47,687 nucleotides of DNA from Burkholderiales bacterium (GCA_019510465.1 JAEKKH010000149.1:1-47687), one strand, 5' to 3'; positions 1-8,028 are shown, counted from the stretch's first letter. Notes: generated by a model not told the origin, from the letters alone. Program-made: numbers and translations.

Positions 1-658
1 GCTGTCCGCCGACGAGCTGCAGCGGCTCGACGGCCTCGTCAGCTCGCGCCGCAACGTCAGGCGCGGCGAGGCCCTGTTCCGCGACAACGACCCGTTCACG
101 TCCCTCTACGCGATCCGCGCCGGCTTCTTCAAGACCTGCGCCACCTCCGAGGACGGCCGCGACCAGGTCACCGGCTTCATGATGGCCGGCGACCTGATGG
201 GCTTCGACGGCATCGGCCACGACCGCCACCGCTGTGATGCCGTCGCGCTCGAGGACTCGCAGGTCTGCGTGATTCCGTACGCGCAGCTCGAGGAGCTCTC
301 GCGCGACGTGCCGCAGCTGCAGCGCCAGCTCAACCGCATCATGAGCCGCGAGATCGTGCGCGAGCACGGCGTGATGATGATGCTCGCCGGCATGCGCGCC
401 GACGAGCGCCTGGCGGCCTTCCTGTCCAACCTCGCGCGGCGCCTGGAGATGCGCGGCTTCTCGCCGTCGGCGCTGGTCCTGCGCATGACGCGCCAGGAGA
501 TCGGCACCTACCTCGGCCTGAAGCTGGAGACGGTCAGCCGCTGCTTCAGCCGGCTGTGCGACGAGGGCATCCTCGACGTGCGCCATCGCAACGTGCGCAT
601 CCTCGACCCCGCGGCGCTGCAGCGGCTGGTCGCCGGCGGGCAGCGAAGCCGCGCTTGA
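1..658 (+). CDS. fnr: FNR-type oxygen-responsive transcriptional regulator (5' end outside window)
   Basis: This is the C-terminal 218 residues of a Crp/Fnr activator, read in the frame beginning at base 2; its start and any N-terminal cysteine cluster lie outside the window. The cyclic-nucleotide-binding fold is followed by a Crp-type helix-turn-helix whose recognition helix reads LKLETVSRCFSRL, with the E-x2-SR residues FNR uses to contact TTGAT-like half-sites. The cysteine in SQVCVIPY aligns with Cys122 of E. coli FNR, the internal [4Fe-4S] ligand, so true FNR orthology is likely. The family activates anaerobic genes after cluster assembly without oxygen. The TGA stop lies inside the FNR box that precedes hemN, so the two genes touch. 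The only gap in the evidence is the missing N-terminus. Confidence 0.88.
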   Translation, partial: LSADELQRLDGLVSSRRNVRRGEALFRDNDPFTSLYAIRAGFFKTCATSEDGRDQVTGFMMAGDLMGFDGIGHDRHRCDAVALEDSQVCVIPYAQLEELSRDVPQLQRQLNRIMSREIVREHGVMMMLAGMRADERLAAFLSNLARRLEMRGFSPSALVLRMTRQEIGTYLGLKLETVSRCFSRLCDEGILDVRHRNVRILDPAALQRLVAGGQRSRA

Positions 659-702
659 CGGCGCGCAAGCCGGCGCCGGGCCGGCCACCGCACGATGGCG
701 GC
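655..702 (+). promoter_or_regulatory. FNR box and -10-like hexamer of the hemN promoter
   Basis: TTGACGGCGCGCAA at 655-668 fits TTG-N8-CAA, the skeleton of the FNR palindrome. Its centre (661.5) is 41.5 bases before the hemN ATG. CACGAT at 691-696 occupies -12 to -7 relative to that A and matches TATAAT at three positions, including A2 and T6. This is class II FNR promoter geometry, which would start the transcript at the ATG itself. No Shine-Dalgarno sequence is visible before the ATG. Confidence 0.7.
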
Positions 703-2121
703 ATGTCCACGCAAGTCATCTCCATCCTGCCCGATCGAAGGATTCCGCCCGAGCCGGTGCTGCGCCGCATCGACGGCCCCGGCCCGCGCTACACGTCCTA
801 CCCGACCGCCGACCGCTTCGCCGACGGCTTCGCCCCCGAGCGCCTGGGCGTGCTGCTGGACGAGCACCGCCAGGCCTGCGACCGCGGAGAGCACGCGCCC
901 CTGTCGATCTACGTGCACATCCCGTTCTGCGAATCGCTGTGCTACTACTGCGCGTGCAACAAGATCATCACCAAGCACCACGAGCGCGCGGGGCCCTACC
1001 TCGACGCGCTGGAACGCGAGATCGGGCTGGTCGTCGCGCGGCTGGGCCCGGGCCGCGCCATCTCGCAGCTGCACTTGGGCGGCGGCTCGCCGACCTTTCT
1101 CGACGACTCCGAGATCGCGCGGCTGATGGGCCGCCTCGGCAGCGACTTCCAGTTCGCGCCGGACGCCGAATTGTCGATCGAGGTGGACCCGCGGACCGTC
1201 ACCGCCGAGCGCCTCGCGTTCCTGCGCGGGCAGGGCTTCAACCGCGTCAGCTTCGGCGTGCAGGATTTCGACGCCGACGTGCAGCGCGCCGTGCACCGCG
1301 TGCAGCCCTACGAGAGCGTGCGCGAGGTCATCCGCGCCGCACGTGCCTGCGGCTTCGAGTCGATCAACGCCGACCTGATCTACGGCCTGCCGCTGCAGAC
1401 GCCACAGAGCTTCGCGCGCACCATCGACCAGATCATCGAGCTGCGCCCCGACCGCATCGCGCTGTACGCCTACGCGCACCTGCCCTCGCGCTTCAAGCCG
1501 CAGCGCCGCATCGCGTCACAGGACCTGCCCGCCGCTTCCCAGCGCGTGGACATGCTGGCGCTGGCGATGGCGCGCTTCCTCGAGCGCGGCTACGACTACA
1601 TCGGCATGGACCACTTCGCGCTGCCCGGCGACGCGCTGGCCGTCGCGCGGCGCGAGGGCCGGCTGCAGCGCAACTTCCAGGGCTACAGCACGCACCCCGA
1701 CTGCGAGCTGGTGGGGCTGGGCGTGTCGGCCATCGGCCGCATCCGCGACAGCTACTACCAGAACGCGAAGACGCTGCCCGAGTACTACGAGTCGCTCGGA
1801 CAAGGCCGCCTGCCCGTCGTGCGCGGCATCGAGCTGACCGCCGACGACCTGCGCCGGCGCGACGTCATCATGGCCCTGATGTGCCACGGCCGCGTCGCCT
1901 TCGCCGACATCGACGCCCGCCACGCCGGCCGCATGCGCGAGGACTTCGCGCCCGAGCTCGCCGCGCTGGCGCCGTTCGTGGCCGACGGCTTCGTCGAGCT
2001 GGGCGAGCATGCGGTGCAGGTGACGCCGCAGGGCTGGTTCGTGGTGCGCGCCGTCGCGATGGTGTTCGACCGCTACCTGCGCGACGGCGCCTCGCGCGAG
2101 CGCTTCTCCAAGGTGGTCTGA
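703..2121 (+). CDS. hemN: Oxygen-independent coproporphyrinogen III oxidase (HemN)
   Basis: This is a radical-SAM enzyme that decarboxylates coproporphyrinogen III to protoporphyrinogen IX in anaerobic haem synthesis, in the cytoplasm. The 472 residues match the usual HemN length (about 457). The N-terminus carries the family block GPRYTSYPTADRF. The iron-sulfur motif is HIPFCESLCYYCACNK, with the C-x3-C-x2-C-x-C spacing typical of genuine HemN rather than HemW. GGGSPTFL and FGVQDFD are further radical-SAM signatures. The start at 703 gives the normal distance to the RYTSYPTADRF block. The reading frame stays open further upstream, but there it overlaps fnr in another frame. It lies directly downstream of fnr and an FNR box, so anaerobic induction is likely. 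Confidence 0.95.
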   Translation: MSTQVISILPDRRIPPEPVLRRIDGPGPRYTSYPTADRFADGFAPERLGVLLDEHRQACDRGEHAPLSIYVHIPFCESLCYYCACNKIITKHHERAGPYLDALEREIGLVVARLGPGRAISQLHLGGGSPTFLDDSEIARLMGRLGSDFQFAPDAELSIEVDPRTVTAERLAFLRGQGFNRVSFGVQDFDADVQRAVHRVQPYESVREVIRAARACGFESINADLIYGLPLQTPQSFARTIDQIIELRPDRIALYAYAHLPSRFKPQRRIASQDLPAASQRVDMLALAMARFLERGYDYIGMDHFALPGDALAVARREGRLQRNFQGYSTHPDCELVGLGVSAIGRIRDSYYQNAKTLPEYYESLGQGRLPVVRGIELTADDLRRRDVIMALMCHGRVAFADIDARHAGRMREDFAPELAALAPFVADGFVELGEHAVQVTPQGWFVVRAVAMVFDRYLRDGASRERFSKVV

Positions 2122-2122
2122 C

Positions 2123-2137
2123 GGGCCCGGCGGGCCC
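2123..2137. terminator. Hairpin filling the gap between convergent genes
   Basis: The sequence GGGCCC-GGC-GGGCCC occupies all but one base of the 16-base gap between the hemN stop and the stop of the minus-strand gene ending at 2138. It can form a six-base-pair GC stem on either strand. No T-run follows, so intrinsic termination is uncertain; it could also act as an mRNA end-protecting hairpin. Confidence 0.4.
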
Positions 2138-2656
2138 TCAGGACATCGTCTCGACGAGCACGGCCTGCACGAGGCGCAGCAGCGTCTCCTCGGGCGGGCA
2201 GCAGCCGGGCTGGGCGCCGGCGAACTCCGGCAGCAGGCGCTGCAGCGGGCCGGCGTCGCCGCCGAGGTCGGCATAGACGGGCACGCCGGCGACCTCCTGC
2301 AGCTCGCGCACCCGCTCGGGCGCGAACGGCAGGACGTCGACCGCGTCGTACAGGCTGCCCAGCATGCGCGCCGCGTGGTGGGCGCGTTCGCGGCCCTCCA
2401 GCAGCGCGGCCGCGCCGATGCGCGACACCCGCGCCCCCAGGCCCGTGGCCGCGCGCTCGAACAGGCGTGCGGACGGCGTGTCGTGGTCGTCGCCGGCGAT
2501 GGCCACGTGTCGTCCGCTCAGCGGCAGCGACCCGCCGGCCTCGCGCAGGCGGCAGGCCGCCTCGACGATGGCCCGCACCTCGTCGGAGCCGAGTGCGTCG
2601 CCGGCCAGCAGTCGCCGGGAAAGGGAGAAGGACATCGCGATTCGCCAATGGGCCAT
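2138..2656 (-). CDS. Short protein resembling the N-terminal domain of ornithine/aspartate carbamoyltransferase
   Basis: A protein of 172 residues (165 if it starts at the ATG at 2635). It follows the layout of the carbamoyl-phosphate-binding domain of carbamoyltransferases: an early SGRHVAIAGDD strand, then DTPSARLFERAATGLGARV where the family has STRTRxSFExA, then a segment like the family's VDAIVIR (YDAVDVLPF), and GVPVYADLGGD near the family's HPCQ position. The catalytic S-T-R-T-R arginines and HPCQ are not preserved, and there is no ornithine-binding second domain (OTC is about 310-330 residues). It is therefore unlikely to be an active transcarbamylase; a sensory or regulatory role is possible but unproven. 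A perfect FNR-type box 43 bases upstream places it in the anaerobic regulon. The start at 2656 agrees with the transcript start predicted near 2664. Confidence 0.65.
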   Translation of the reverse strand: MAHWRIAMSFSLSRRLLAGDALGSDEVRAIVEAACRLREAGGSLPLSGRHVAIAGDDHDTPSARLFERAATGLGARVSRIGAAALLEGRERAHHAARMLGSLYDAVDVLPFAPERVRELQEVAGVPVYADLGGDAGPLQRLLPEFAGAQPGCCPPEETLLRLVQAVLVETMS

Positions 2657-2698
2657 GGGAGCGGTCCGCGAAGGTTAGCCGCCGCCGGATCGGGCGCC

Positions 2699-2712
2699 TT
2701 GCGCCGCGTCAA
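2699..2712 (-). promoter_or_regulatory. FNR-type box upstream of the carbamoyltransferase-like gene
   Basis: TTGCGCCGCGTCAA fits TTG-N8-CAA and is identical, with one extra base on each side, to the box before nnrS. Read on the minus strand, TAACCT lies at 2677-2672, only one base off the -10 position seen in the other two boxes. This predicts a transcript start near 2664 and a leader of about 8 bases before the ATG at 2656. The plus-strand Crp/Fnr gene at 2863 is about 157 bases away, so its control by this box is less likely. Confidence 0.6.
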
Positions 2713-2862
2713 GGGCCGCCCCGGGGCGAACCCGGGTTGCGCGACTGTCACCGTTCGTTCACCGGACGTTACCGAGTGACGCCGGCAGGTCGTCGTCCGC
2801 TCATGGGCGTCGCCCAGAATTCTTCCATCCGCTGAAGAACGCCCCGAACCGAAGGAACCCCC

Positions 2863-4191
2863 ATGCTGTACGACGCCGCCCCGACGCCCCGCCAAGCCAC
2901 CCTGCCTGCTGCGCGCGCCGTCGCCCCGGCCCCGCGTCGCGACGCGCGGCGCGACCTGGCGGACGCCGACGCCCACAACCGCGCGATCGGCGAGCGCCTG
3001 GCGCTGGTCGCGTCGTCGGTCGAGGTGCAGCGTCACCTGATGCGCGCCGACCAGAAGGTCTACCGCGCGGGCGACCGCTTCACGCACCTGTTCGTCGTCA
3101 ACTCCGGCTTCTACAAGATCGTCACGCTGTCGCCCGACGGCCGCGAGCAGATCGTCAGCTTCAAGTTCCGCGGCGACTGGCTGGGCCTGGACGGCATCGC
3201 CGAAGGCGCGCACGTCTGCGACGTCGTCGCGATGGACATCGGCGAGGTCTGGGCCATTCCCTATGCCGCGCTGTTGCAGTCCTGCGCCACGCGCCCGGCG
3301 CTGATGGCGGTGCTGCACGAGGGCATGAGCCGCGAGATCACCGGCGACCGCAATTCGCTGATGACCGTGTGCACGCTGCCCGCCGACGCCCGCGTCGCCG
3401 ACTTCCTGAGCAACTGGGCCGGCGCGCTCGCCCGCCGCGGCCTGCGCAACGACCACATCCAGCTGCACATGACGCGCGCCGAGATCGGCAACTACCTCGG
3501 CATCTCGCTGGAGACCGTCAGCCGCGCGCTGTCGAAGCTGGTGCGCGAGGGCCTGATCGGGTTTCCCGACAAGTGCCGCCGCGACATCGTGATCGACGAC
3601 GTCGCCGCCCTCGACGGCTTGGCGCGGAGACAAGCGCAGTCGCGGGATCCGCCCGCATCCAAGGCGCCTCGGCCTGCGTGGATCCTGCGACTTCGCGCAA
3701 GGATCACCGAGCTGGCGTCTGGGCCGCCGAGCCTCAACCCGCCACGCCGCCCAGCGCGGTCGCGATCGCCCCGCTCAGGTCGTTGCGGGAATACGGCTTG
3801 GGCAGCAGCGCCCAGTCCGGCGGCGCCACCCGGTCCACGTCGATCAGTTCCGCCGAGAAGCCCGACACCAGCAGCACGGCCAGCCCCGGCCGCCGTTGCT
3901 GCGCCTGGCGCGCGAGCTCGGTGCCGCGCATGCCGGCGCCCAGCGCGATGTCCGACAGCAGCAGGTCGAACGGCGCGCCGGCGTCGAGCGCGGCGAGCGC
4001 CTCCTCGCCGTTCACGCAGGCCGTCACGCGCGCGGCCAGCGCCTCCAGGAACTCGAGCGCCACCGCGCGCACGGCGGAGTCGTCCTCGACCAGCAGCACG
4101 CGCAGGCCGCGCGGCACCGGCCGCGGCGCCGCGACCTCGTCGACGGCGGCCGCCGCGGCCAGCGCCGTCGGCTGCGGCAGCAGCATCGTGA
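2863..4191 (+). CDS. Crp/Fnr-family regulator without the iron-sulfur cysteine, with an open-ended C-terminus
   Basis: A cyclic-nucleotide-binding-like domain (about residues 45-165) and a Crp-type helix-turn-helix (about 175-245, recognition helix ISLETVSRALSKL with E-x2-SR) are clear. FNR's internal cysteine position is WAIPY here and there is no N-terminal cysteine cluster. It therefore does not use a [4Fe-4S] cluster; it resembles Dnr/FixK-like or NO/redox-sensing members. AAGGAA precedes the ATG at 2863. The conserved protein ends near residue 250 (about base 3620), but no stop occurs until 4191. The last 190 or so residues are Arg/Pro/Ala-rich and, from 3734 on, are antisense to the kinase gene on the other strand. 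Either the protein has a non-conserved tail or a stop has been lost by mutation or sequencing error. Confidence 0.8.
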   Translation: MLYDAAPTPRQATLPAARAVAPAPRRDARRDLADADAHNRAIGERLALVASSVEVQRHLMRADQKVYRAGDRFTHLFVVNSGFYKIVTLSPDGREQIVSFKFRGDWLGLDGIAEGAHVCDVVAMDIGEVWAIPYAALLQSCATRPALMAVLHEGMSREITGDRNSLMTVCTLPADARVADFLSNWAGALARRGLRNDHIQLHMTRAEIGNYLGISLETVSRALSKLVREGLIGFPDKCRRDIVIDDVAALDGLARRQAQSRDPPASKAPRPAWILRLRARITELASGPPSLNPPRRPARSRSPRSGRCGNTAWAAAPSPAAPPGPRRSVPPRSPTPAARPAPAAVAAPGARARCRACRRPARCPTAAGRTARRRRARRAPPRRSRRPSRARPAPPGTRAPPRARRSRPRPAARAGRAAPAAAPRPRRRRPPRPAPSAAAAAS

Positions 4192-5815
4192 CGGTGGTGC
4201 CCGCCCCCGGCGCTGAATCCAGCGTCACCATGCCGCCGGACTGGGTCGCGAAGCCGTAGACGGTGCTCAGGCCCAGGCCGGTGCCGCGGCCCGCGCCCTT
4301 GGTCGTGAAGAAGGGCTCGAACGCACGCTCTCGCACGCCTTCGGGCATGCCCGTGCCCGTGTCGGCCACCGCGATCGACACGAAGCCCGGCGCCTCGCCG
4401 CGCGGCGTCGCGGCGACCGCGACTCCCTCCGGCAGGCCGCTGGCGCCGCGCGCGCGGAACACGAGGTCGCCGCCATCGGGCATCGCGTCGCGCGCATTGA
4501 TGGCGATGTTGAGCAGCGCCGACTCCAGCTGCACCGGGTCGGCCAGCACCGGGGGGCAGCCGGGCTCGACGTCGATCGAGATGCGCACGCGCTGGTCGAG
4601 CGTGCGGCGCAGCATGTCGGCCAGCGAGTGCAGCATCGCGCCCACGTCGACGGCGCTGGGCTGCAGCACCTGGCGGCGCGAGAAGGCGAGCAGCTTGCTC
4701 GTGAGTTCGGCCGCGCGGCGCGTGCCGCGGCTCGCCGCGTCGAGCAGCTTCTGGCCGCGGACGTCGGCCGCGAGCTGCGGCAGCGTCTCGAGGATCTGCA
4801 GGTTGCCCTGGATCACGGTCAGCAGGTTGTTGAAATCGTGCGCGATGCCGCCGGTCAGCTGGCCCACGCTCTCGAGGCGCTGCGAGTGGTTCAGCGCCTC
4901 CTCGGCGCTGGCGCGCTGCAGGCTGGTGGCCAGCAGGCCGCACACCGACTCGAGGAAGCGGATCTCGTCGGGGCCGAACGGCTGCGCGCGGTCGGCGTGC
5001 ACCGTCAGCGCGCCGATGATGCGGCCACGGTCGCTCAAGGGCGCGGCCGCGCCGCCGGTGAGCCCCGCCTCGCGCAGGCGCGGGTGCAGCGAGACCGGCG
5101 CGCCGGCGTCGTCGGGCAGCACCACGGTGCGGCCCTGCGCCAGCATGAGGCCGGACAGGGTGTCGGGCGTCGCCGGCAGGCGCGCGCCCAGCGGCAGGCC
5201 GGACGGCAGGCCCACGCCCGCCGCCACGCGGAACTGGCGCCCACCGTCCTCGAGCAGGTGGACGATCGCCGACGGCAGCTGCAGCGCCTCGGCCACGATG
5301 CGCGGCGCGTGGGCCAGCACCGCGTCGGAGCTGCGCTCGTCCACCGCCAGCCGTCCGAGCTGCGCCAGGTGTTCGCTGTAGCGCGCCTGCTTCAGCGCCT
5401 TCTTCACGCGCGGGTACTCGCCGATGTCGCGGATCGACGCCACGACGAACGGCAGGCCGTGATCCTGCAGCGGGCTCAACGCGATCTCCACGCGCACCTC
5501 GCTGCCGTCCTTGCGCAGCGCCGCGAGGTCGGTCTGGTCGCCCATCGGGCGCGGGCGCGGCGCCTGGCCGTAGGCCGCCCGGTACGACGCGTGGCGTCCG
5601 CGGATGCCGTGCGGCACGAGCGCGTCGACGCTCATGGTGGAGAGCTCGTCGGCGCTGTAGCCCAGCAACGCCTCGGCCGCGGGATTGCACATCACGATCG
5701 CGCCCGTCGCGTCGACCAGCAGCATGGCATCCGGATGCGCGCCGAAGATCGAGCGGAAGACGCTGCGCTCGTCGAAGCCCATGAACGACAGTGGCTTGGC
5801 GTGTTCGCGGCGCAT
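3734..5815 (-). CDS. Cytoplasmic PAS-GAF hybrid sensor histidine kinase
   Basis: The domains of this 693-residue protein are PAS (about 15-135), GAF (about 160-300), a dimerisation/phosphoacceptor domain with the H-box GGIAHDFNNLLT (His326), an ATPase domain with NIAINARDAMPDGG, DTGTGMP, FEPFFTTK and GTGLGLS, and a C-terminal receiver (about 575-690) with LLVEDD, a phosphoacceptor in LLLSDIA and the lysine in LLPKPYS. No transmembrane segment is seen, so the signal is probably internal (redox, a gas or a ligand). GAAGGA just before the ATG overlaps the stop region of the preceding response regulator gene, 10 bases upstream, so the two are co-transcribed and probably a pair. The neighbourhood (FNR, HemN, NnrS) suggests redox or nitrogen-oxide sensing. 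This is inference. Confidence 0.88.
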   Translation of the reverse strand: MRREHAKPLSFMGFDERSVFRSIFGAHPDAMLLVDATGAIVMCNPAAEALLGYSADELSTMSVDALVPHGIRGRHASYRAAYGQAPRPRPMGDQTDLAALRKDGSEVRVEIALSPLQDHGLPFVVASIRDIGEYPRVKKALKQARYSEHLAQLGRLAVDERSSDAVLAHAPRIVAEALQLPSAIVHLLEDGGRQFRVAAGVGLPSGLPLGARLPATPDTLSGLMLAQGRTVVLPDDAGAPVSLHPRLREAGLTGGAAAPLSDRGRIIGALTVHADRAQPFGPDEIRFLESVCGLLATSLQRASAEEALNHSQRLESVGQLTGGIAHDFNNLLTVIQGNLQILETLPQLAADVRGQKLLDAASRGTRRAAELTSKLLAFSRRQVLQPSAVDVGAMLHSLADMLRRTLDQRVRISIDVEPGCPPVLADPVQLESALLNIAINARDAMPDGGDLVFRARGASGLPEGVAVAATPRGEAPGFVSIAVADTGTGMPEGVRERAFEPFFTTKGAGRGTGLGLSTVYGFATQSGGMVTLDSAPGAGTTVTMLLPQPTALAAAAAVDEVAAPRPVPRGLRVLLVEDDSAVRAVALEFLEALAARVTACVNGEEALAALDAGAPFDLLLSDIALGAGMRGTELARQAQQRRPGLAVLLVSGFSAELIDVDRVAPPDWALLPKPYSRNDLSGAIATALGGVAG

Positions 5816-5825
5816 GCGGGGTCCT

Positions 5826-6563
5826 TCAGGGCGCGGGCGTCACCGCCGGCACCAGCACGTAGCCGGCGCCGCGCACCGACTTGATCAGCTCGGGTCGTTC
5901 GGGGTCGGCCTCGATCTTGCGGCGCAGGCGCCCGATCTGCACGTCGATCGTGCGGTCGAACGGCGCGGCATCGCGGCCCCGCGTCCGCTCCAGCAGGAAA
6001 TCGCGCGACAGCACGCGGCCCGGATGGCGCACCAGCACGCCCAGCAGGTCGAACTCGCCGCCGGTGACGGGCACTTCGGCACCGCTCGGGTCGTGCAGCG
6101 TGCGGGCGGCGATGTCCAGCGTCCAGCCCGCGAACGCGAAGCGCTCGCGCGCGGCGGGCGCGGGCGCGACGGCCTCCCGCGCCGTTTCGGGCGCAGCGGC
6201 GATGCGCCGCAGCACGGCCTTCACGCGCGCGGCCAGTTCGCGCAGGTCGAACGGCTTGGTCACGTAGTCGTCGGCGCCCACCTCGAGGCCGACGATCTTG
6301 TCGATCGAATCGCCGCGGCCGGTGACGATCACCAGGCCGCAGCGGTGATGTTCGCGCAGCTGGCGTGCGATGGCGAAACCGTCCTCGCCGGGCAGGCCCA
6401 GGTCCAGCAGCACCAGCGCGGGCGGATCGGCGCTCATCACGGCGAGCAGGTCGCGACCGCGATGCAGCTGCGTCACGCGGTAGCCCTGGCTGCCGAAATA
6501 GCCGGCGAGCAGTTCGGTGATGTCGGCCTCGTCGTCGAGGACGGCGATGTGCAGGGGGGTCAC
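5826..6563 (-). CDS. OmpR/TorR-type response regulator
   Basis: The 245-residue protein has an N-terminal receiver with the acidic pair in VLDDEAD, the phosphoacceptor Asp54 in [13 protein letters not shown] and the conserved Lys103 in VTKPFDL. A winged-helix DNA-binding domain follows (about 145-240: GGEFDLLGVL, then IGRLRRKIE and KSVRGAGYVLV). The start is a GTG at 6563; the frame stays open far upstream, but the receiver fold begins right after this GTG (TPLHIAVLDDE). It is the first gene of a two-gene unit with the PAS-GAF kinase 10 bases downstream. It diverges from nnrS, whose FNR box lies in the shared intergenic region. Confidence 0.9.
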   Translation of the reverse strand: MTPLHIAVLDDEADITELLAGYFGSQGYRVTQLHRGRDLLAVMSADPPALVLLDLGLPGEDGFAIARQLREHHRCGLVIVTGRGDSIDKIVGLEVGADDYVTKPFDLRELAARVKAVLRRIAAAPETAREAVAPAPAARERFAFAGWTLDIAARTLHDPSGAEVPVTGGEFDLLGVLVRHPGRVLSRDFLLERTRGRDAAPFDRTIDVQIGRLRRKIEADPERPELIKSVRGAGYVLVPAVTPAP

Positions 6564-6604
6564 GTTGGCGGGAAGTCCTGGGGCGCGGGATGGCGACAGC
6601 CCCG

Positions 6605-6610
6605 ACTTTA
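6605..6610 (-). promoter_or_regulatory. Possible -10 element for the response regulator/kinase operon
   Basis: On the minus strand the sequence is TGTG-TAAAGT, four of six matches to TATAAT, with a TG two bases upstream. It lies about 42 bases before the GTG start. No convincing -35 hexamer is seen. Confidence 0.3.
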
Positions 6611-6681
6611 CACATGCCACCGGCGCCATCCGCCCTCGCGGGGCTTGTGGCCCGCCTTCCGTCGCCGCGGCGCGATGCCGC

Positions 6682-6729
6682 TTGCGCCGCGTCAAGCCCG
6701 GGCCCGCCGCGCGCGGCCATGATGCGGCC
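6682..6729 (+). promoter_or_regulatory. FNR box and -10-like hexamer of the nnrS promoter
   Basis: TTGCGCCGCGTCAA at 6682-6695 is a TTG-N8-CAA dyad centred at 6688.5, exactly 41.5 bases before the ATG at 6730. CATGAT at 6718-6723 occupies -12 to -7 and matches TATAAT at four positions. The spacing from box to hexamer (22 bases) and from hexamer to ATG (6 bases) is the same as at hemN. No Shine-Dalgarno sequence is present. Confidence 0.72.
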
Positions 6730-8028
6730 ATGACCGCCCCGTCGACGCCCGGCCCGCGCTGGCTGCGGCCGTGGCTGGACGGCGAGCCGCACCGCCTCGC
6801 CTTCGCGGCCGGCGCGCTGCTGCTGGCCGCCGTCGCGGCGTGGTGGTGCGCCCGCGTGCTGGGGTTCGTGTCGGGCGGCGCGCTGCCCGCCGCCGAATCG
6901 CACGCGATCCTCATGACCTTCGGGTTCATGCCGCTGTTCTTCGGCGGGTTCCTGGCGGGCGCCGGATCGCGCTGGCTCGGCCAGCCCCCCCTTCCCGCAC
7001 GCGAGCTCGCGCCCGCCGTGCTGCTGCAGCTGGCAGGCTGGCTGGTCTTCCTCGCAGCCACGGCACTCGACGCCGCGGGTGCGGCGGCCGCGACTGCAAG
7101 CGCGGCCCTGCTCGCGGTCGCGGCCGGCCAGGCGATGGCGTGGCGGCGCTTCGCCGCGCGCGTGTCCGCCAGCACGCGGCCCGACCGCGTGCACGCCGGC
7201 GTGATCGCGCTGGCCGGCGCCATCGGCCTGTTCGCGCTGCTCGCCACGGCGGCCGCGATGGCGGTGCACGACGTGCCGCTCGCGCGCGCCGCCGTGCGTG
7301 CGGCGCTGTGGATCCACGTCGGCTGCACCTTCGCGGCGGCGGCGCATCGGATGATCCCGTTCCTGGGCGGCGCGGCGTGGCCCGCGTTCGACGCGCGGCG
7401 GCCGCGCTGGCTGCTGGAAGCGCTCGCCGCCGTGTTCGTGCTCGAAGGCGTGGCCGACGCCGCCGACCTGCTGCGCGGTGCGACGCCCATGCCGCTGCAG
7501 CTCGCGCGCACCGTGGTCGAGGCGCTGGCCGGCGCGGGCACGCTGGGCATAGCGCTGCGCTGGGGCGTCGTGCAGGACCTGCGCATCCGCCTGCTGGCGA
7601 TGCTGCGCCTGGCCGTCGCCTGGCTGGCCGTGTCCCTCCTGCTGGCCGCCCTGTCGCACGGGCTCGCGCTGGCCGGCCACGCCGGGCTGGGCACCGCGCC
7701 GCTGCACGCCTACGCGATGGGTTTCCTCGGGTCGACCATGCTGGCGATGGTGGCGCGCTTCATCGCCGGGCACGCCGGTCGCACCGTCGCGGCGGACGCC
7801 CCGCTATGGCGCCTGTTCGTGCTGCAGCAGGCCGCGGTGGCGGCGCGCGTGGCCGGCGGCGTCCTCGACGCGCTGGGCATCGCCCAGGCACATGTCGCGA
7901 TCGCGTTCGCCGCTGTCGCGTGGGCCCTGGTCTGCGTGCTGTGGGTCGCGCGCTACCTGCCCCTGCTGGCCGGCCCGCGGCTGGAGCGGCCGCGGCCAGG
8001 CCGCGCCGGCGATGCGCCGTCCGCTTGA
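6730..8028 (+). CDS. nnrS: NnrS-family haem/copper membrane protein
   Basis: A 432-residue, very hydrophobic protein with about 11-12 transmembrane segments. Family blocks are visible: HAILMTFGFMPLFFGGFL near residue 60, WIHVGCTFAAAAHRMIPF near 195, and the C-terminal HAYAMGFLGSTMLAMVARF followed by GHAGR near 325-350. The conserved histidines are the likely haem and copper ligands. NnrS proteins are found with denitrification genes and relieve nitrosative stress from NO and its iron complexes; the exact chemistry is not settled. The ATG at 6730 puts the first helix at the expected place. The FNR box 41.5 bases upstream indicates induction without oxygen. Confidence 0.88.
   Translation: MTAPSTPGPRWLRPWLDGEPHRLAFAAGALLLAAVAAWWCARVLGFVSGGALPAAESHAILMTFGFMPLFFGGFLAGAGSRWLGQPPLPARELAPAVLLQLAGWLVFLAATALDAAGAAAATASAALLAVAAGQAMAWRRFAARVSASTRPDRVHAGVIALAGAIGLFALLATAAAMAVHDVPLARAAVRAALWIHVGCTFAAAAHRMIPFLGGAAWPAFDARRPRWLLEALAAVFVLEGVADAADLLRGATPMPLQLARTVVEALAGAGTLGIALRWGVVQDLRIRLLAMLRLAVAWLAVSLLLAALSHGLALAGHAGLGTAPLHAYAMGFLGSTMLAMVARFIAGHAGRTVAADAPLWRLFVLQQAAVAARVAGGVLDALGIAQAHVAIAFAAVAWALVCVLWVARYLPLLAGPRLERPRPGRAGDAPSA

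Noticed and set aside
556..702. An upstream extension of the hemN reading frame
   Set aside because: It overlaps fnr out of frame, is Arg/Ala-rich, and the family block sits at normal distance from the ATG at 703.
2737..2751. A fourth FNR-like sequence, TTGCGCGACTGTCA
   Set aside because: The second arm is TCA rather than CAA at the required spacing, so it does not meet the TTG-N8-CAA rule.
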